From Sphingopyxis sp. JAI108 (GTDB taxonomy: Bacteria > Pseudomonadota > Alphaproteobacteria > Sphingomonadales > Sphingomonadaceae), in the NCBI RefSeq assembly GCF_013410105.1, contig NZ_JACCCJ010000001.1:1-64000 (forward strand): DNA of 64,000 nt, read 5' to 3'. The notes below the pieces were generated by a model. It was given only the letters and a program-made list of their open reading frames with translations. It ran no database searches and was not told the DNA's origin. Below are positions 38,538 to 46,292 of this stretch, piece by piece (the stretch's first letter is position 1; every line of letters begins with the position of its first letter). Position numbers and translations under genes: made by a program.

Positions 38538-39395
38538 ATGACCCTTGTTGCAGCGCAGCGGGTGTTCGAGCGCGTGAAGGTCGCGCCCCTGACGCCATCG
38601 ATCGGTGCCGAGATTTCCGGGATCGATCTCGCCGACGAACAGGATGATGCGACGATCGCCGAAATCCGCGCGGCGCTGCTCGCGTACAAGGTGATCTTCT
38701 TTCGCGACCAGTTCATCACGCCCGAACAGCATATCGTCTTTGCGCGGCGCTTTGGGCCGCTCGAAATCCATCCCGCGACGCCGAAGGAGCAGTCGAACCC
38801 CGAAGTGCTGCATATCGCGCACGGGCCCGAGTCGCGCGGGCGGGAGAATTTCTGGCATTCGGACGTCACCTGGCGCGCAGAACCGTCGCTGGGGTCGATC
38901 CTGCGCGCGATTGAGGTGCCCGAGGTCGGCGGCGACACGCTGTTCGCCGACATGGCGGCGGCGTTCCGCGGCCTGTCGCCCGCGATGCAGGACTGGTGCC
39001 GCTCGCTGAGCGCGGTGCACGATATCGCGCGCGTCTTCGCCAAAAGGCTGGGGAAGAGCGCCCACGAATTGCACGAGCAATATCCGCCGCAGCTTCATCC
39101 GCTGGTGCGAACGCACCCCGAGACGGGCGAACAGGCGCTGTACGTCAACACCGCCTTCACCAGCCATATCGAAGGTGTGTCGGCGAAGGAAAGCGAGTGG
39201 CTGCTCGCGCATCTTTATGCGCAGGCGGCGGTGCCCGAAATCCAGTGCCGTTTCCGCTGGCGTGCGGGTTCGGTCGCCTTCTGGGACAATCGCGCCGCGC
39301 AGCATTATGCCGCGTCGGATTATTTTCCCGCGGTGCGGCGGATGGAACGGGTGACGATCGCGGGCGACCGGCCCTTCTATCGCGACGAACGCTGA
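38538..39395 (+). CDS. TauD/TfdA-family Fe(II)/2-oxoglutarate dioxygenase
   Basis: A 285-residue mononuclear iron dioxygenase. The facial triad is His107 and Asp109 (FWHSDVTW) with His256 (NRAAQHYA); a downstream Arg (residue 268 or 271) should bind 2-oxoglutarate. Family members hydroxylate taurine, alkyl sulfates, phenoxy herbicides and others. The substrate cannot be set from sequence; no sulfonate transporter is adjacent. The preceding gap is short, with a GGAGC site. Confidence 0.92.
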   Translation: MTLVAAQRVFERVKVAPLTPSIGAEISGIDLADEQDDATIAEIRAALLAYKVIFFRDQFITPEQHIVFARRFGPLEIHPATPKEQSNPEVLHIAHGPESRGRENFWHSDVTWRAEPSLGSILRAIEVPEVGGDTLFADMAAAFRGLSPAMQDWCRSLSAVHDIARVFAKRLGKSAHELHEQYPPQLHPLVRTHPETGEQALYVNTAFTSHIEGVSAKESEWLLAHLYAQAAVPEIQCRFRWRAGSVAFWDNRAAQHYAASDYFPAVRRMERVTIAGDRPFYRDER

Positions 39396-39407
39396 CGCGA
39401 GGATTTG

Positions 39408-39836
39408 ATGAGCGAAAAGAAGGTCGTGCTGCTGTCCGGCGGCAATCCCCAGATCGCCAAAGGCTATGGCGACGCGCCGGTGCAGGCCTATATTGCCGCG
39501 ATGCCGGGGTGGAAGTCGGCCGCCTGGGCGCGGCTCGACAAGCTGATCGAGAAGACGGTCCCGGGGGTCGCGAAAGCCGTCAAATGGAATTCGCCCTTCT
39601 ATGGCCCGCCGGGGCAGGGCGAGGAGCCGACGCACTGGTTCATGAGCATCCATTGCTTCGACCGCTATATCAAGGTCGCTTTCTTTCGCGGTCAGTCGCT
39701 CGATCCCGTGCCGCCGGTCGCATCGAAAAGCGGCGACACGCGCTATTTTCATATCCATGAAGACGATCAGGTCGACGAGGCGGCATTCGTCGACTGGGTG
39801 AAACAGGCCGCGGCGCTGCCCGGCGAGAAGATGTGA
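39408..39836 (+). CDS. DUF1801 protein, first of two
   Basis: A 142-residue cytoplasmic protein of the YdhG/DUF1801 fold: PGWKSAAWARLDKLIEKTVPG, VKWNSPFYG and YIKVAFFRGQSL. Function is unknown. The start is ATG 39408, after a weak GAGGA site. The following gene belongs to the same family and overlaps its stop if read from GTG 39833. Confidence 0.85.
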   Translation: MSEKKVVLLSGGNPQIAKGYGDAPVQAYIAAMPGWKSAAWARLDKLIEKTVPGVAKAVKWNSPFYGPPGQGEEPTHWFMSIHCFDRYIKVAFFRGQSLDPVPPVASKSGDTRYFHIHEDDQVDEAAFVDWVKQAAALPGEKM

Positions 39837-39844
39837 GGGAGACG

Positions 39845-40243
39845 ATGGCGACGGATCTGATCGATGCGAAGATAGCCGGGCTCGGCGACTGGCGCGGCGA
39901 GATGCTGGCGAAGCTGCGCGCGCTGATCCACGCCGCCGACCCGGATGTCGAAGAGACCGTGAAGTGGCAGAAGCCGTCGAACCCGGCGGGCGTGCCGGTG
40001 TGGGAACATGCCGGAATCCTGTGTACGGGCGAGACATATAAGGACAAGGTCAAGCTGACCTTTACCAAGGGCGCGGTGCTTGCTGACCCAGCAAGCCTGT
40101 TCAATTCGAGTCTCGATGGCAACACGCGGCGCGCGATCGATCTGTTCGAGGGTGACGACGTCGACGCGGCGGCGTTCAAGGCGCTGGTCCGCGCCGCAGT
40201 CGCGGCGAACCTGGAAAAGCCCGCTCGCCCAAAAAAGGGCTAG
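39845..40243 (+). CDS. DUF1801 protein, second of two
   Basis: A 132-residue paralogue of the preceding DUF1801 protein (LGDWRGEMLAKLRALIHAADP, VEETVKWQKPS, DKVKLTFTKGAVL). A GTG at 39833 overlaps the previous stop; the ATG at 39845 is preceded by AGGGAG. Tandem duplication within the pair is likely. It is convergent with the ThuA-like gene. Confidence 0.82.
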   Translation: MATDLIDAKIAGLGDWRGEMLAKLRALIHAADPDVEETVKWQKPSNPAGVPVWEHAGILCTGETYKDKVKLTFTKGAVLADPASLFNSSLDGNTRRAIDLFEGDDVDAAAFKALVRAAVAANLEKPARPKKG

Positions 40244-41055
40244 TCGCAGCCCGTCCCCTCCTTGCGCGCTGCCCAGGCGATTGCGCCGTCGACGACCTTC
40301 AGATGCACGGGGTCGGCCCATGCCTCGGCCTTGTGGCCGAGCGCCGAGTAGAAGATGCGCGCGCGGCCTTCGCAGCGCCACCAGATAAGGGCGTGGTGGC
40401 CCATCTCGAGCTTGGGCGTCAGCCGCATCCCGGTCTCGTCGAGCGAGGCGAGGATATGCGCGTCGGCGGCGGGCGGGGCGTCCCAGCTGTAATATTCGTC
40501 GGTCCAGCGCCAGCGGGCGGGCAAGTGGTGCGTCGCGGGATGGTTATGGTCGGCGACGATGAGATCGGCGGGCTGGAACTGGTCGCCGCCGCCGGGATGG
40601 CCGGTGAAGTTACCGTTGCCGCGCATCTTCACGAACCAGTCGGGATGGCTGCCGTCGCCCGCGCTGTGGAGGCCGACGAAGCCGCCGCCGTTGGCGACCC
40701 ACGCCTGAAACGCGGCGCGTTGGTCCGGGGTATAGATATCGCCGCTGGCATTGGCGAAGACGATGACATCGAATTTGGCGAGGTCCCGCGGATTGAACAC
40801 CGCGGCATTTTCGGTCGCGAAGCTGCTCCAGCCGCGCGCCTCCACCATCGATTCGATCGCGGGCACCGCTTCGGCGATGCTGTCATGGCGGTAGCCGTTC
40901 GTCTTGCTGACGATCAGCACGGCGGGGCGGTCCAGCGCAGGCAACGCGGGCGGGATGCTGTCGAATGTCGGCGCCGGGCGCCGCGGGTCGGGTGCCGCCT
41001 GCGCGGCACCCTGCGTCAGCAACAGCGCGGCGGCCAGCGTGGCGGCGGTGATCAT
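40240..41055 (-). CDS. Exported ThuA-like protein
   Basis: A 271-residue protein with signal peptide MITAATLAAALLLTQGAAQA and a ThuA (trehalose utilisation) domain of the class-I glutamine-amidotransferase-like fold: LIVSKTNGYRHDSIAEAVPA, VIVFANASGDIYT, GGFVGLHSAGDGSHPDWF and IFYSALGHKAEAWADP. ThuA-type proteins occur in carbohydrate use; the reaction here is unknown. The start at 41055 is chosen for the signal peptide. It is probably periplasmic. Confidence 0.88.
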   Translation of the reverse strand: MITAATLAAALLLTQGAAQAAPDPRRPAPTFDSIPPALPALDRPAVLIVSKTNGYRHDSIAEAVPAIESMVEARGWSSFATENAAVFNPRDLAKFDVIVFANASGDIYTPDQRAAFQAWVANGGGFVGLHSAGDGSHPDWFVKMRGNGNFTGHPGGGDQFQPADLIVADHNHPATHHLPARWRWTDEYYSWDAPPAADAHILASLDETGMRLTPKLEMGHHALIWWRCEGRARIFYSALGHKAEAWADPVHLKVVDGAIAWAARKEGTGCD

Positions 41056-41132
41056 TTGGGCTCTCCCGATATTATCGGGCACAGACTAATGACACCGGTG
41101 AACCTCCGCAAGCCACCGTGGCGTCGCGCCCG

Positions 41133-41588
41133 TTAGCGGCAGCGCACGTCGTCGTTGCCGCTGCGTTCGATCGCGCGCCCGGCGACCGCGCCGCCGACCG
41201 CGCCCAGCACGGTGCCGAGCGTCTTCGAATCGCCCGGCGCAATGACGTTGCCCGCGATGCCGCCGACGACGCCGCCGACGATCAGGCCGGTCGAGCCGTC
41301 GTTGCGGCGGCAATAATATTTGCCGTCGCGGCCGCGATAGACGCGGTCGTTGTTCGACAGGCGGCGTTCGCGGTAACGGCGGTCGTTGCGGTAATAATTG
41401 TCGGCATAATAGCCGTCATAGCGCGGGTCGGGCCGGTCATAATCGTAGCGGCCGTACTGGTCGTAAGTGCTGCGATCATAATAGCCGTAGCCGCCGTCGT
41501 CATAGCCGCCGCCATAACCGCCGGTCGAGGCGCAGGCGCCGAGCGTCGCGGTCGCGGCGGCGAGGGGCAGGATCATGAACTTGTTCAT
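41133..41588 (-). CDS. Glycine-zipper lipoprotein, Tyr/Asp/Gly-rich
   Basis: A 151-residue predicted lipoprotein: lipobox TLGAC at about residue 18, a highly repetitive Tyr/Gly/Asp/Arg-rich linker (20-90) and a C-terminal glycine-zipper segment (LIVGGVVGGIAGNVIA, then GTVLGAVGGAVAGRAIE). Such proteins resemble the 17-kDa surface antigen or RcnB/OmpA-like envelope proteins. The start at 41588 has GGAG eight bases away. The repeats of TAT/GGC codons make the linker hypervariable. Confidence 0.82.
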   Translation of the reverse strand: MNKFMILPLAAATATLGACASTGGYGGGYDDGGYGYYDRSTYDQYGRYDYDRPDPRYDGYYADNYYRNDRRYRERRLSNNDRVYRGRDGKYYCRRNDGSTGLIVGGVVGGIAGNVIAPGDSKTLGTVLGAVGGAVAGRAIERSGNDDVRCR

Positions 41589-41697
41589 CGGCATCACTCC
41601 ATCTGGTCGCGTGCCGGGCCAAGCGGGCGGGGCATGCTTTATGGCCCCTCTGCATCATAGACCCGCGAAGACGCCTCCCGGTTCCGTCGGCGGGCCG

Positions 41698-42162
41698 TCA
41701 GCCGCCCGCGCCCGCGCGGTCGGGCGACCAGGGCAGGGGTTCGAGCGTGCGGTCCGAAATCGCGTCGACGAAGCGGCCGTGGCGCGCGCCGGTTTCCTTC
41801 TTGATCGCGGCCCATTCGGGATCGGCCATGAAGGCGGCCCAGGCCGCTTTCATCGTGGCGGCGTCGGGCCAGTCGATCAGATAGACGAACTCGACCTTGC
41901 CCTCTTGCTCGCTGCGCCAGATCGAGCGGACGGCAAAGCCGTGGCGCGCCATGATGCGCAGCGCATGATCGCGGAAGCGGTCGTGGAACACACGTTCGTT
42001 GGCGCGCGGGATTTCGTAGATACGGAGCTGCTGGAGCGGCGCGGGAGCGGCCGGAGATGCGGCCGTGGCGGCGGGCGCGAGGGCGAGCAGGGGGGCGATC
42101 AGCGCAGCGAGCAGCGCGGCGGGGGCGAGGGTGGGGGCAAGGCTGCGGATGGGGGAGGGCAT
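41698..42162 (-). CDS. Exported NIPSNAP-like protein
   Basis: A 154-residue protein with a long Ala-rich signal peptide and a NIPSNAP/dimeric alpha-beta barrel domain: LQQLRIYEIPRANERVFHDRF and MKAAWAAFMADPEWAAIKKE. Function is unknown. A GGAG site precedes its start. It lies directly downstream of arr but is separated by 26 bases, so the two could be cotranscribed. Confidence 0.83.
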   Translation of the reverse strand: MPSPIRSLAPTLAPAALLAALIAPLLALAPAATAASPAAPAPLQQLRIYEIPRANERVFHDRFRDHALRIMARHGFAVRSIWRSEQEGKVEFVYLIDWPDAATMKAAWAAFMADPEWAAIKKETGARHGRFVDAISDRTLEPLPWSPDRAGAGG

Positions 42163-42187
42163 CGGCGTTTCTCCTTTCTACGGGCGG

Positions 42188-42625
42188 TCAGTCGATGATC
42201 CCATCTTTCCCCTCGGCCTTCAGCTTCGCGAGGCCGTCCTTCATCGCCGCGAGCACCTCGGGCGCGTGCGGGGTCCAGCTTTCGACCTCGCCGACGATGC
42301 GCAAGGGGGCGCGGCTGCGGTAGCTGCGCGTCGGGTTGCCGGGGAATTTCTGATCGGTGAGGTTGGGGTCGTCGAACCAGTCGCCGGTGGGCTCTACGAT
42401 ATAGATGCGCTCGCGCCCCGCACCTGCCGCGAGCTCGCAGCCCCAGATTGCGGATTCGAGCGCGGCGGAAAAATAGATCCACGACAGCGGCTTTTCGGTG
42501 CCGTAATTGCTGTTCCAGCCGGCGGCGAGCAGGTCGCCGGCGGCGAGGTCGGCGCGCGTGCCGTGATAGAAGGTCGCGCCCTTTTCAGGACCATTGGCGT
42601 CGGCGCCGGTGGGCATGTCGGTCAT
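42188..42625 (-). CDS. arr: Arr-type NAD+: rifampin ADP-ribosyltransferase
   Basis: A 145-residue enzyme that inactivates rifamycins by transferring ADP-ribose from NAD+ to the drug. The family hallmarks are all here: ATFYHGTRADLAAGD (His21), WIYFSAALESAIWGCELA (Tyr51), IYIVEPTGDWFDDPNLTDQ (Asp86) and FPGNPTRSYRSR. These match the catalytic His, Tyr and Asp of Arr-ms. The gene is chromosomal, with flanking genes of the same composition, so it looks resident rather than recently acquired. Only the rifampin role is known for close relatives; the native substrate could be different. Confidence 0.92.
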   Translation of the reverse strand: MTDMPTGADANGPEKGATFYHGTRADLAAGDLLAAGWNSNYGTEKPLSWIYFSAALESAIWGCELAAGAGRERIYIVEPTGDWFDDPNLTDQKFPGNPTRSYRSRAPLRIVGEVESWTPHAPEVLAAMKDGLAKLKAEGKDGIID

Positions 42626-42639
42626 CGGCGTATCTTGCC

Positions 42640-43197
42640 TCAATATGCGTTGCGCGTCGTGCGCAGCACCGCCTTGCCGTCCTGCCAGTTCACCTCGGCG
42701 GCGGGCTCGTCGGCCTTGCCCGGCGCGAAGAGTTCATAGACGATCATGCCGTCGTTCTGCGTGCTTTCGATGACGCGCGCGGGGATGAAGGCATCGGTCG
42801 CGGCGGCGGCCACCGCGCGCACCTCGGCGGGGGCGGCGGCCCAGGCGATGTCGCGCTGCATCTCGACCACCGTGTAGGCGCCCGCTTCCTCGATCAGGTC
42901 GAGCTCGACGGGGCTGCCGTCGGGGCGCGTCCCCTCGACATCATAGAAGATCCTGCCGCCCCGTTCCTTGCGCTCGGCCTCGGCAATTTTCATGCCGGGC
43001 ACGCGGGCGAGCACGGCATCGCGCACCCCCTGCGGCAGGTCGGCCTCGGCAATCTCGTCGATCTCGGCGGCGGGGCCGTCGGCGAGCACCGACTTTTCGG
43101 GCGCCGCACTTTCGGGCGTTGCGGGCGCCTCTGCCTTGCCGCACCCCGTTAGCGCCAGCATCGCGCTCGCAATCAACCAGGCCTGTCCACGCATCAT
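42640..43197 (-). CDS. PepSY-like lipoprotein
   Basis: A 185-residue lipoprotein with lipobox LALTGCGK. The mature part looks like two PepSY/beta-lactamase-inhibitor-like modules (LPQGVRDAVLARVPGMKIAEAE, FYDVEGTRPDGSPVELDL; AVAAAATDAFIPARVIES). Such domains may inhibit peptidases or bind the envelope. The ATG at 43197 (or 43194) follows GGGAGAG. It precedes arr by 14 bases and may share its transcript. Confidence 0.78.
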   Translation of the reverse strand: MMRGQAWLIASAMLALTGCGKAEAPATPESAAPEKSVLADGPAAEIDEIAEADLPQGVRDAVLARVPGMKIAEAERKERGGRIFYDVEGTRPDGSPVELDLIEEAGAYTVVEMQRDIAWAAAPAEVRAVAAAATDAFIPARVIESTQNDGMIVYELFAPGKADEPAAEVNWQDGKAVLRTTRNAY

Positions 43198-43309
43198 CAC
43201 TCTCCCATGAAGGCAAGGGAGGTCAGCCTATCCGGGACCCGGCGACGTGTCGAGGCGGGTGGAAGTTGTCAAACTTGTCATTCCCCTCCGGTAAAATGAT
43301 ACCCGTCGC

Positions 43310-43957
43310 TCAATAATCGTCATCCTCGTCCGCGTCTTCGGGGCGGAGGACGCGCGGGTCGATGCCGAGCGCGGCGGCGAGCAGCGCGGGATCGGGCGGC
43401 GCGGGGGTGCCGCGATCCTCGCCCATATAGGCGGCGTCCTCGGCCAGGCTGAGCAGCCGCGCGAGGATCAGCGCGGGGCCGTCGAAATGCTGCACCGCCT
43501 CGCGCCCGTCGCGCCAGTCGCCGAAGCGCACGGGATCGCGGCGGCGGAGGATGAACTGGGTCAGCCGCTCGTCATAATAGCGCCGCTCGCCGATCTGTTC
43601 GCCCCGATAGAAGACGGGGCGCGACACGCCGTGGACCGCGCGCGACAGCGCGGCGTCGGCGAGCCGCCGCACCCCCATGTCGAGCGCCGCGTCCCACGCG
43701 AGGCGGAACGCCTGCGCCTCGGGCCGGCGGCGGAGGTTATAGGCGGCGGTGGCCGAGACGCCGACCGCGGCGGCCGCCTGCACGACGCAGGCAGTTTCGG
43801 CGAGCGCCTCGATAAAGCCGACCTGCCGCTCGGGCGTCCAGCCGTCGTGGCGCGCGCGCAGCGCCACCGGGGCGAAGCCCGCGGGGGCGTGGGAAGGGGC
43901 CGGCGCGGCATCGTCGTGCGGCGCGGCGGGGCGAGGGGGGATTTTTTCCTGCTTCAT
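43310..43957 (-). CDS. HTH protein resembling a phage terminase small subunit
   Basis: A 215-residue protein. After a proline/alanine-rich start, residues 38-75 form a helix-turn-helix with terminase-small-subunit flavour (WTPERQVGFIEALAETACV, then AAAVGVSATAAYNLRRR). The middle contains RYYDERLTQFILRRRDPVRFGDW and the acidic C-terminus ends in DEDDDY. No large terminase, portal or other phage gene is present, so it is probably a domesticated or moron-type gene, or an independent DNA-binding protein. Confidence 0.65.
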   Translation of the reverse strand: MKQEKIPPRPAAPHDDAAPAPSHAPAGFAPVALRARHDGWTPERQVGFIEALAETACVVQAAAAVGVSATAAYNLRRRPEAQAFRLAWDAALDMGVRRLADAALSRAVHGVSRPVFYRGEQIGERRYYDERLTQFILRRRDPVRFGDWRDGREAVQHFDGPALILARLLSLAEDAAYMGEDRGTPAPPDPALLAAALGIDPRVLRPEDADEDDDY

Positions 43958-44039
43958 CGGGCAGGATGAACCACGAACGGATAATGTAGGACAGCGATTT
44001 CGGCGCGGCGACGTGCGAAATAGGATCGCGCCGCGCGCC

Positions 44040-44621
44040 TCACCCCCGCCCCGGCCGGAGCATCGGGGTCAGCACCGGCGAGCTTTCGGTGCGGATCTCG
44101 CCGGTAATTTCGAAACCGAAGCGGCGGTAGAGCGGGATGTTGCGCGGGTTCGAGCTTTCCAGATAAGCGGCGCGGCCGTCGGCGTCGATGACCGCGATCG
44201 CCGCCTCCATCAGCGCGGTGCCGAGCCCGCGGCCGCGATACGCCGGATCAGCGGCGATCAGCGGCAGATACCAGACCGGCTCCTGGGGGTGAAAGCGGTC
44301 CATCTGTTCGACGAACGCGTCGAGTTCGGCCTTGCGGTGCGGCGGCGTCTGTTCATCCATGATCGCGGCCATGACCTCGCCGTCGGGCGCGACGCCGGGC
44401 GGGAGCCAGGTCGCGACCGCGGCGCCGTCGTCGGCGACGAACGCCGTTCCATGCGCGAACGCCGCGCCGCCGAAGGCGCCGAAGAATTCGTGACGGCGGC
44501 TCATATAGGTCGCGGCGTCGGGCGAGGCCCAGCGCGCCACCGGGTCGGCCGAAAAGCCGAGCACCAGCGTGTGGAGCAGCCGCGCCTTGTCCGCGGGTTT
44601 GCCGATCGTGATCGTCGCCAT
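44040..44621 (-). CDS. GNAT N-acetyltransferase
   Basis: A 193-residue GNAT protein. Motif A with the acetyl-CoA-binding loop is YRGRGLGTALMEAAI, followed by AAYLESSNPRNIPLYRRFGFE. The substrate is unknown. The start at 44621 is an ATG 32 bases after the 2H-phosphoesterase stop, probably in the same transcript. Confidence 0.9.
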   Translation of the reverse strand: MATITIGKPADKARLLHTLVLGFSADPVARWASPDAATYMSRRHEFFGAFGGAAFAHGTAFVADDGAAVATWLPPGVAPDGEVMAAIMDEQTPPHRKAELDAFVEQMDRFHPQEPVWYLPLIAADPAYRGRGLGTALMEAAIAVIDADGRAAYLESSNPRNIPLYRRFGFEITGEIRTESSPVLTPMLRPGRG

Positions 44622-44653
44622 GTCTGCTCTCCTCTCTCGTCGGGGCGCCGCGC

Positions 44654-45181
44654 TCAGTCGCCGGGCGGCGTCAGCGCCCAGCGGCCGTGCTCGACATGCG
44701 TGGTCTTGCCGACAACGCTTTCCATCAGCAAGATTTCCCGCACCGTCCATTCGATCGGCGGCAGTTTCAGCGCGCCGAACGTCTGCGAACCCAGCCGGTC
44801 GCCGCGATAGTTGATCGTGATGTGCGGTTCGGGCGTGGTGCCGTCCATGATCGGCGCCTTTTCGCGCAGCAGATGGTTCACCAGCGCCTTCTGAAACGCC
44901 CGCGCCTCGGCCAGCGGTTCGCGCGTGCGCAGCGTCACCGCCTTGCGGTTCTCGATCCGGTCGAAGCGGAGCGGGAAGGGGGCCGCGGCGAAGCCGTCGA
45001 GCGCGGCGATGGTCGCGGGCAGCCACTCGGGCGGCGCATAATGCAGGTCGTAGAGCGAGATGAGCGTGACATGAAGCAGGTCGGGCCCGCGCCCGGGATC
45101 GTTGCGCGGCAGCGCGGCGATTGCCGCCTGCACCTCGGGCGGCGGCTTGGCCATGACGTAGAGGGGGTTTCGGGCGCGCAT
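44654..45181 (-). CDS. 2H phosphoesterase adjacent to the TIR-SIR2 island
   Basis: 175 residues with both 2H motifs, LLHVTLISLYD and PEPHITINYRG. It belongs to the family that includes 2'-5' RNA ligases and cyclic-nucleotide phosphodiesterases. It starts 61 bases after the SIR2-like stop on the same strand. Its base composition is like the resident genome (43 G/C of 60 at 44941-45000), so it is probably not part of the island, although cotranscription is possible. 2H enzymes can cleave cyclic or 2',5'-linked nucleotide signals. Confidence 0.87.
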   Translation of the reverse strand: MRARNPLYVMAKPPPEVQAAIAALPRNDPGRGPDLLHVTLISLYDLHYAPPEWLPATIAALDGFAAAPFPLRFDRIENRKAVTLRTREPLAEARAFQKALVNHLLREKAPIMDGTTPEPHITINYRGDRLGSQTFGALKLPPIEWTVREILLMESVVGKTTHVEHGRWALTPPGD

Positions 45182-45242
45182 GTCGGGAGTGTAGCATGGT
45201 GTGGGGGTGAGGCCGACTGGCCGTTGCGCCAATCCTGAAGTT

Positions 45243-46247
45243 TCAAAACTTGATTGAGGATATCGCTGACTTGTTGAAACCAGATTGTATTAGCTTGACC
45301 CGCCCGCGCTGGCTCGGAAAGTTCGTAGGGTTGGGATTAATAATATAAACATCTGTCGAAGATGTAACGTTTTCACGTATTATGGAGTTAATATGTTCAT
45401 CTCTAAATGCAAAACCAATAAATATAATCGCAGAGCTTTCGGCTATGGATTTTGCGAGATAATTATGAAATATTGAAAAAAACTCGTTGTCGCTCTGTCC
45501 TTTAAATCCGGGATATATTATCGCATGATTTTTGTGATTTCCCGTGAAGTTCGAATCTCCAACATGTATCTCTTTGCCGGCTCTCCTCCAGTCGAGTGAG
45601 CCGTGAAGCTTCGTTAAAGTCGAATGTCGAGCACCAATTTCTGCCCATTCCTTCAGGTTCAATTTTTGCCGGATGCGACCGCTAACCCCCCGCCATTCCT
45701 TTGCGGTGTCTGGTCCTAGCCGTATGTCCAACGCAGTTTCGATTGCGGCATCATAATTCGTTGTGAATATTTCAAGGCTCTCTCCCGCGCCCTCGGCGTG
45801 ATGTAGTAGTTCCAACCAGTTGTCTTTTAATTCTTCCTCGCTTGGTTCATATCCATAGAGGTCGTATACGACCTCGTTTATACTTGAAATCAAACTGTCC
45901 AGCCTAGACCTTGCGCCAGAATTTAGATCAAAAAATGCACCAATATTTTTGCGAGGAATAATTTCGTTTATCAGTGAGCTTCTAAAGAAGCGTCCCGTTA
46001 TCGAACCTTTTGACTGTACCCTGACGCAGTCGTTTCTAAGGTTTTCTAGTATCCATAGGACCATCTCGATATCAATTTGGTCGGGATTCTCGGTTTCTCG
46101 GATAAAAGATATGGCAAATTGAAAGAAGCTATCATTTTGAATTTCAGCGGGGAGGCGTTCAAAAAACTCCACGGTAGTTGGAAACTCATTTGAGTTAACT
46201 GCCTTCGAGGCCCCTGCTCCGGCAAATATCGTAAGCCTCGTACCCAT
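45243..46247 (-). CDS. SIR2-like NADase, second gene of a defence-like operon
   Basis: A 334-residue protein with a SIR2-type NAD-binding core. The diagnostic elements are FAGAGAS (8-14), FTTNYDAAIE with Asn164 and Asp166, the catalytic-type His215 in LTKLHGSLDWR, and IIFIGFAFRDEHIN (about 275-287). Zinc cysteines of canonical sirtuins are missing, as in anti-phage SIR2 NADases (ThsA/DSR-like), which destroy NAD+ during infection. Its C-terminus has no recognisable added domain, so the sensing module may be the partner gene. The start at 46247 has GGAG seven bases away and lies 45 bp after the TIR-like gene. The composition is foreign: only 18 G/C of 60 at 45361-45420. Confidence 0.9.
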   Translation of the reverse strand: MGTRLTIFAGAGASKAVNSNEFPTTVEFFERLPAEIQNDSFFQFAISFIRETENPDQIDIEMVLWILENLRNDCVRVQSKGSITGRFFRSSLINEIIPRKNIGAFFDLNSGARSRLDSLISSINEVVYDLYGYEPSEEELKDNWLELLHHAEGAGESLEIFTTNYDAAIETALDIRLGPDTAKEWRGVSGRIRQKLNLKEWAEIGARHSTLTKLHGSLDWRRAGKEIHVGDSNFTGNHKNHAIIYPGFKGQSDNEFFSIFHNYLAKSIAESSAIIFIGFAFRDEHINSIIRENVTSSTDVYIINPNPTNFPSQRGRVKLIQSGFNKSAISSIKF

Positions 46248-46292
46248 TTTTATCTCCAGTTAGGCGGGTTCTTATTAATATAAGTCCAGTCT

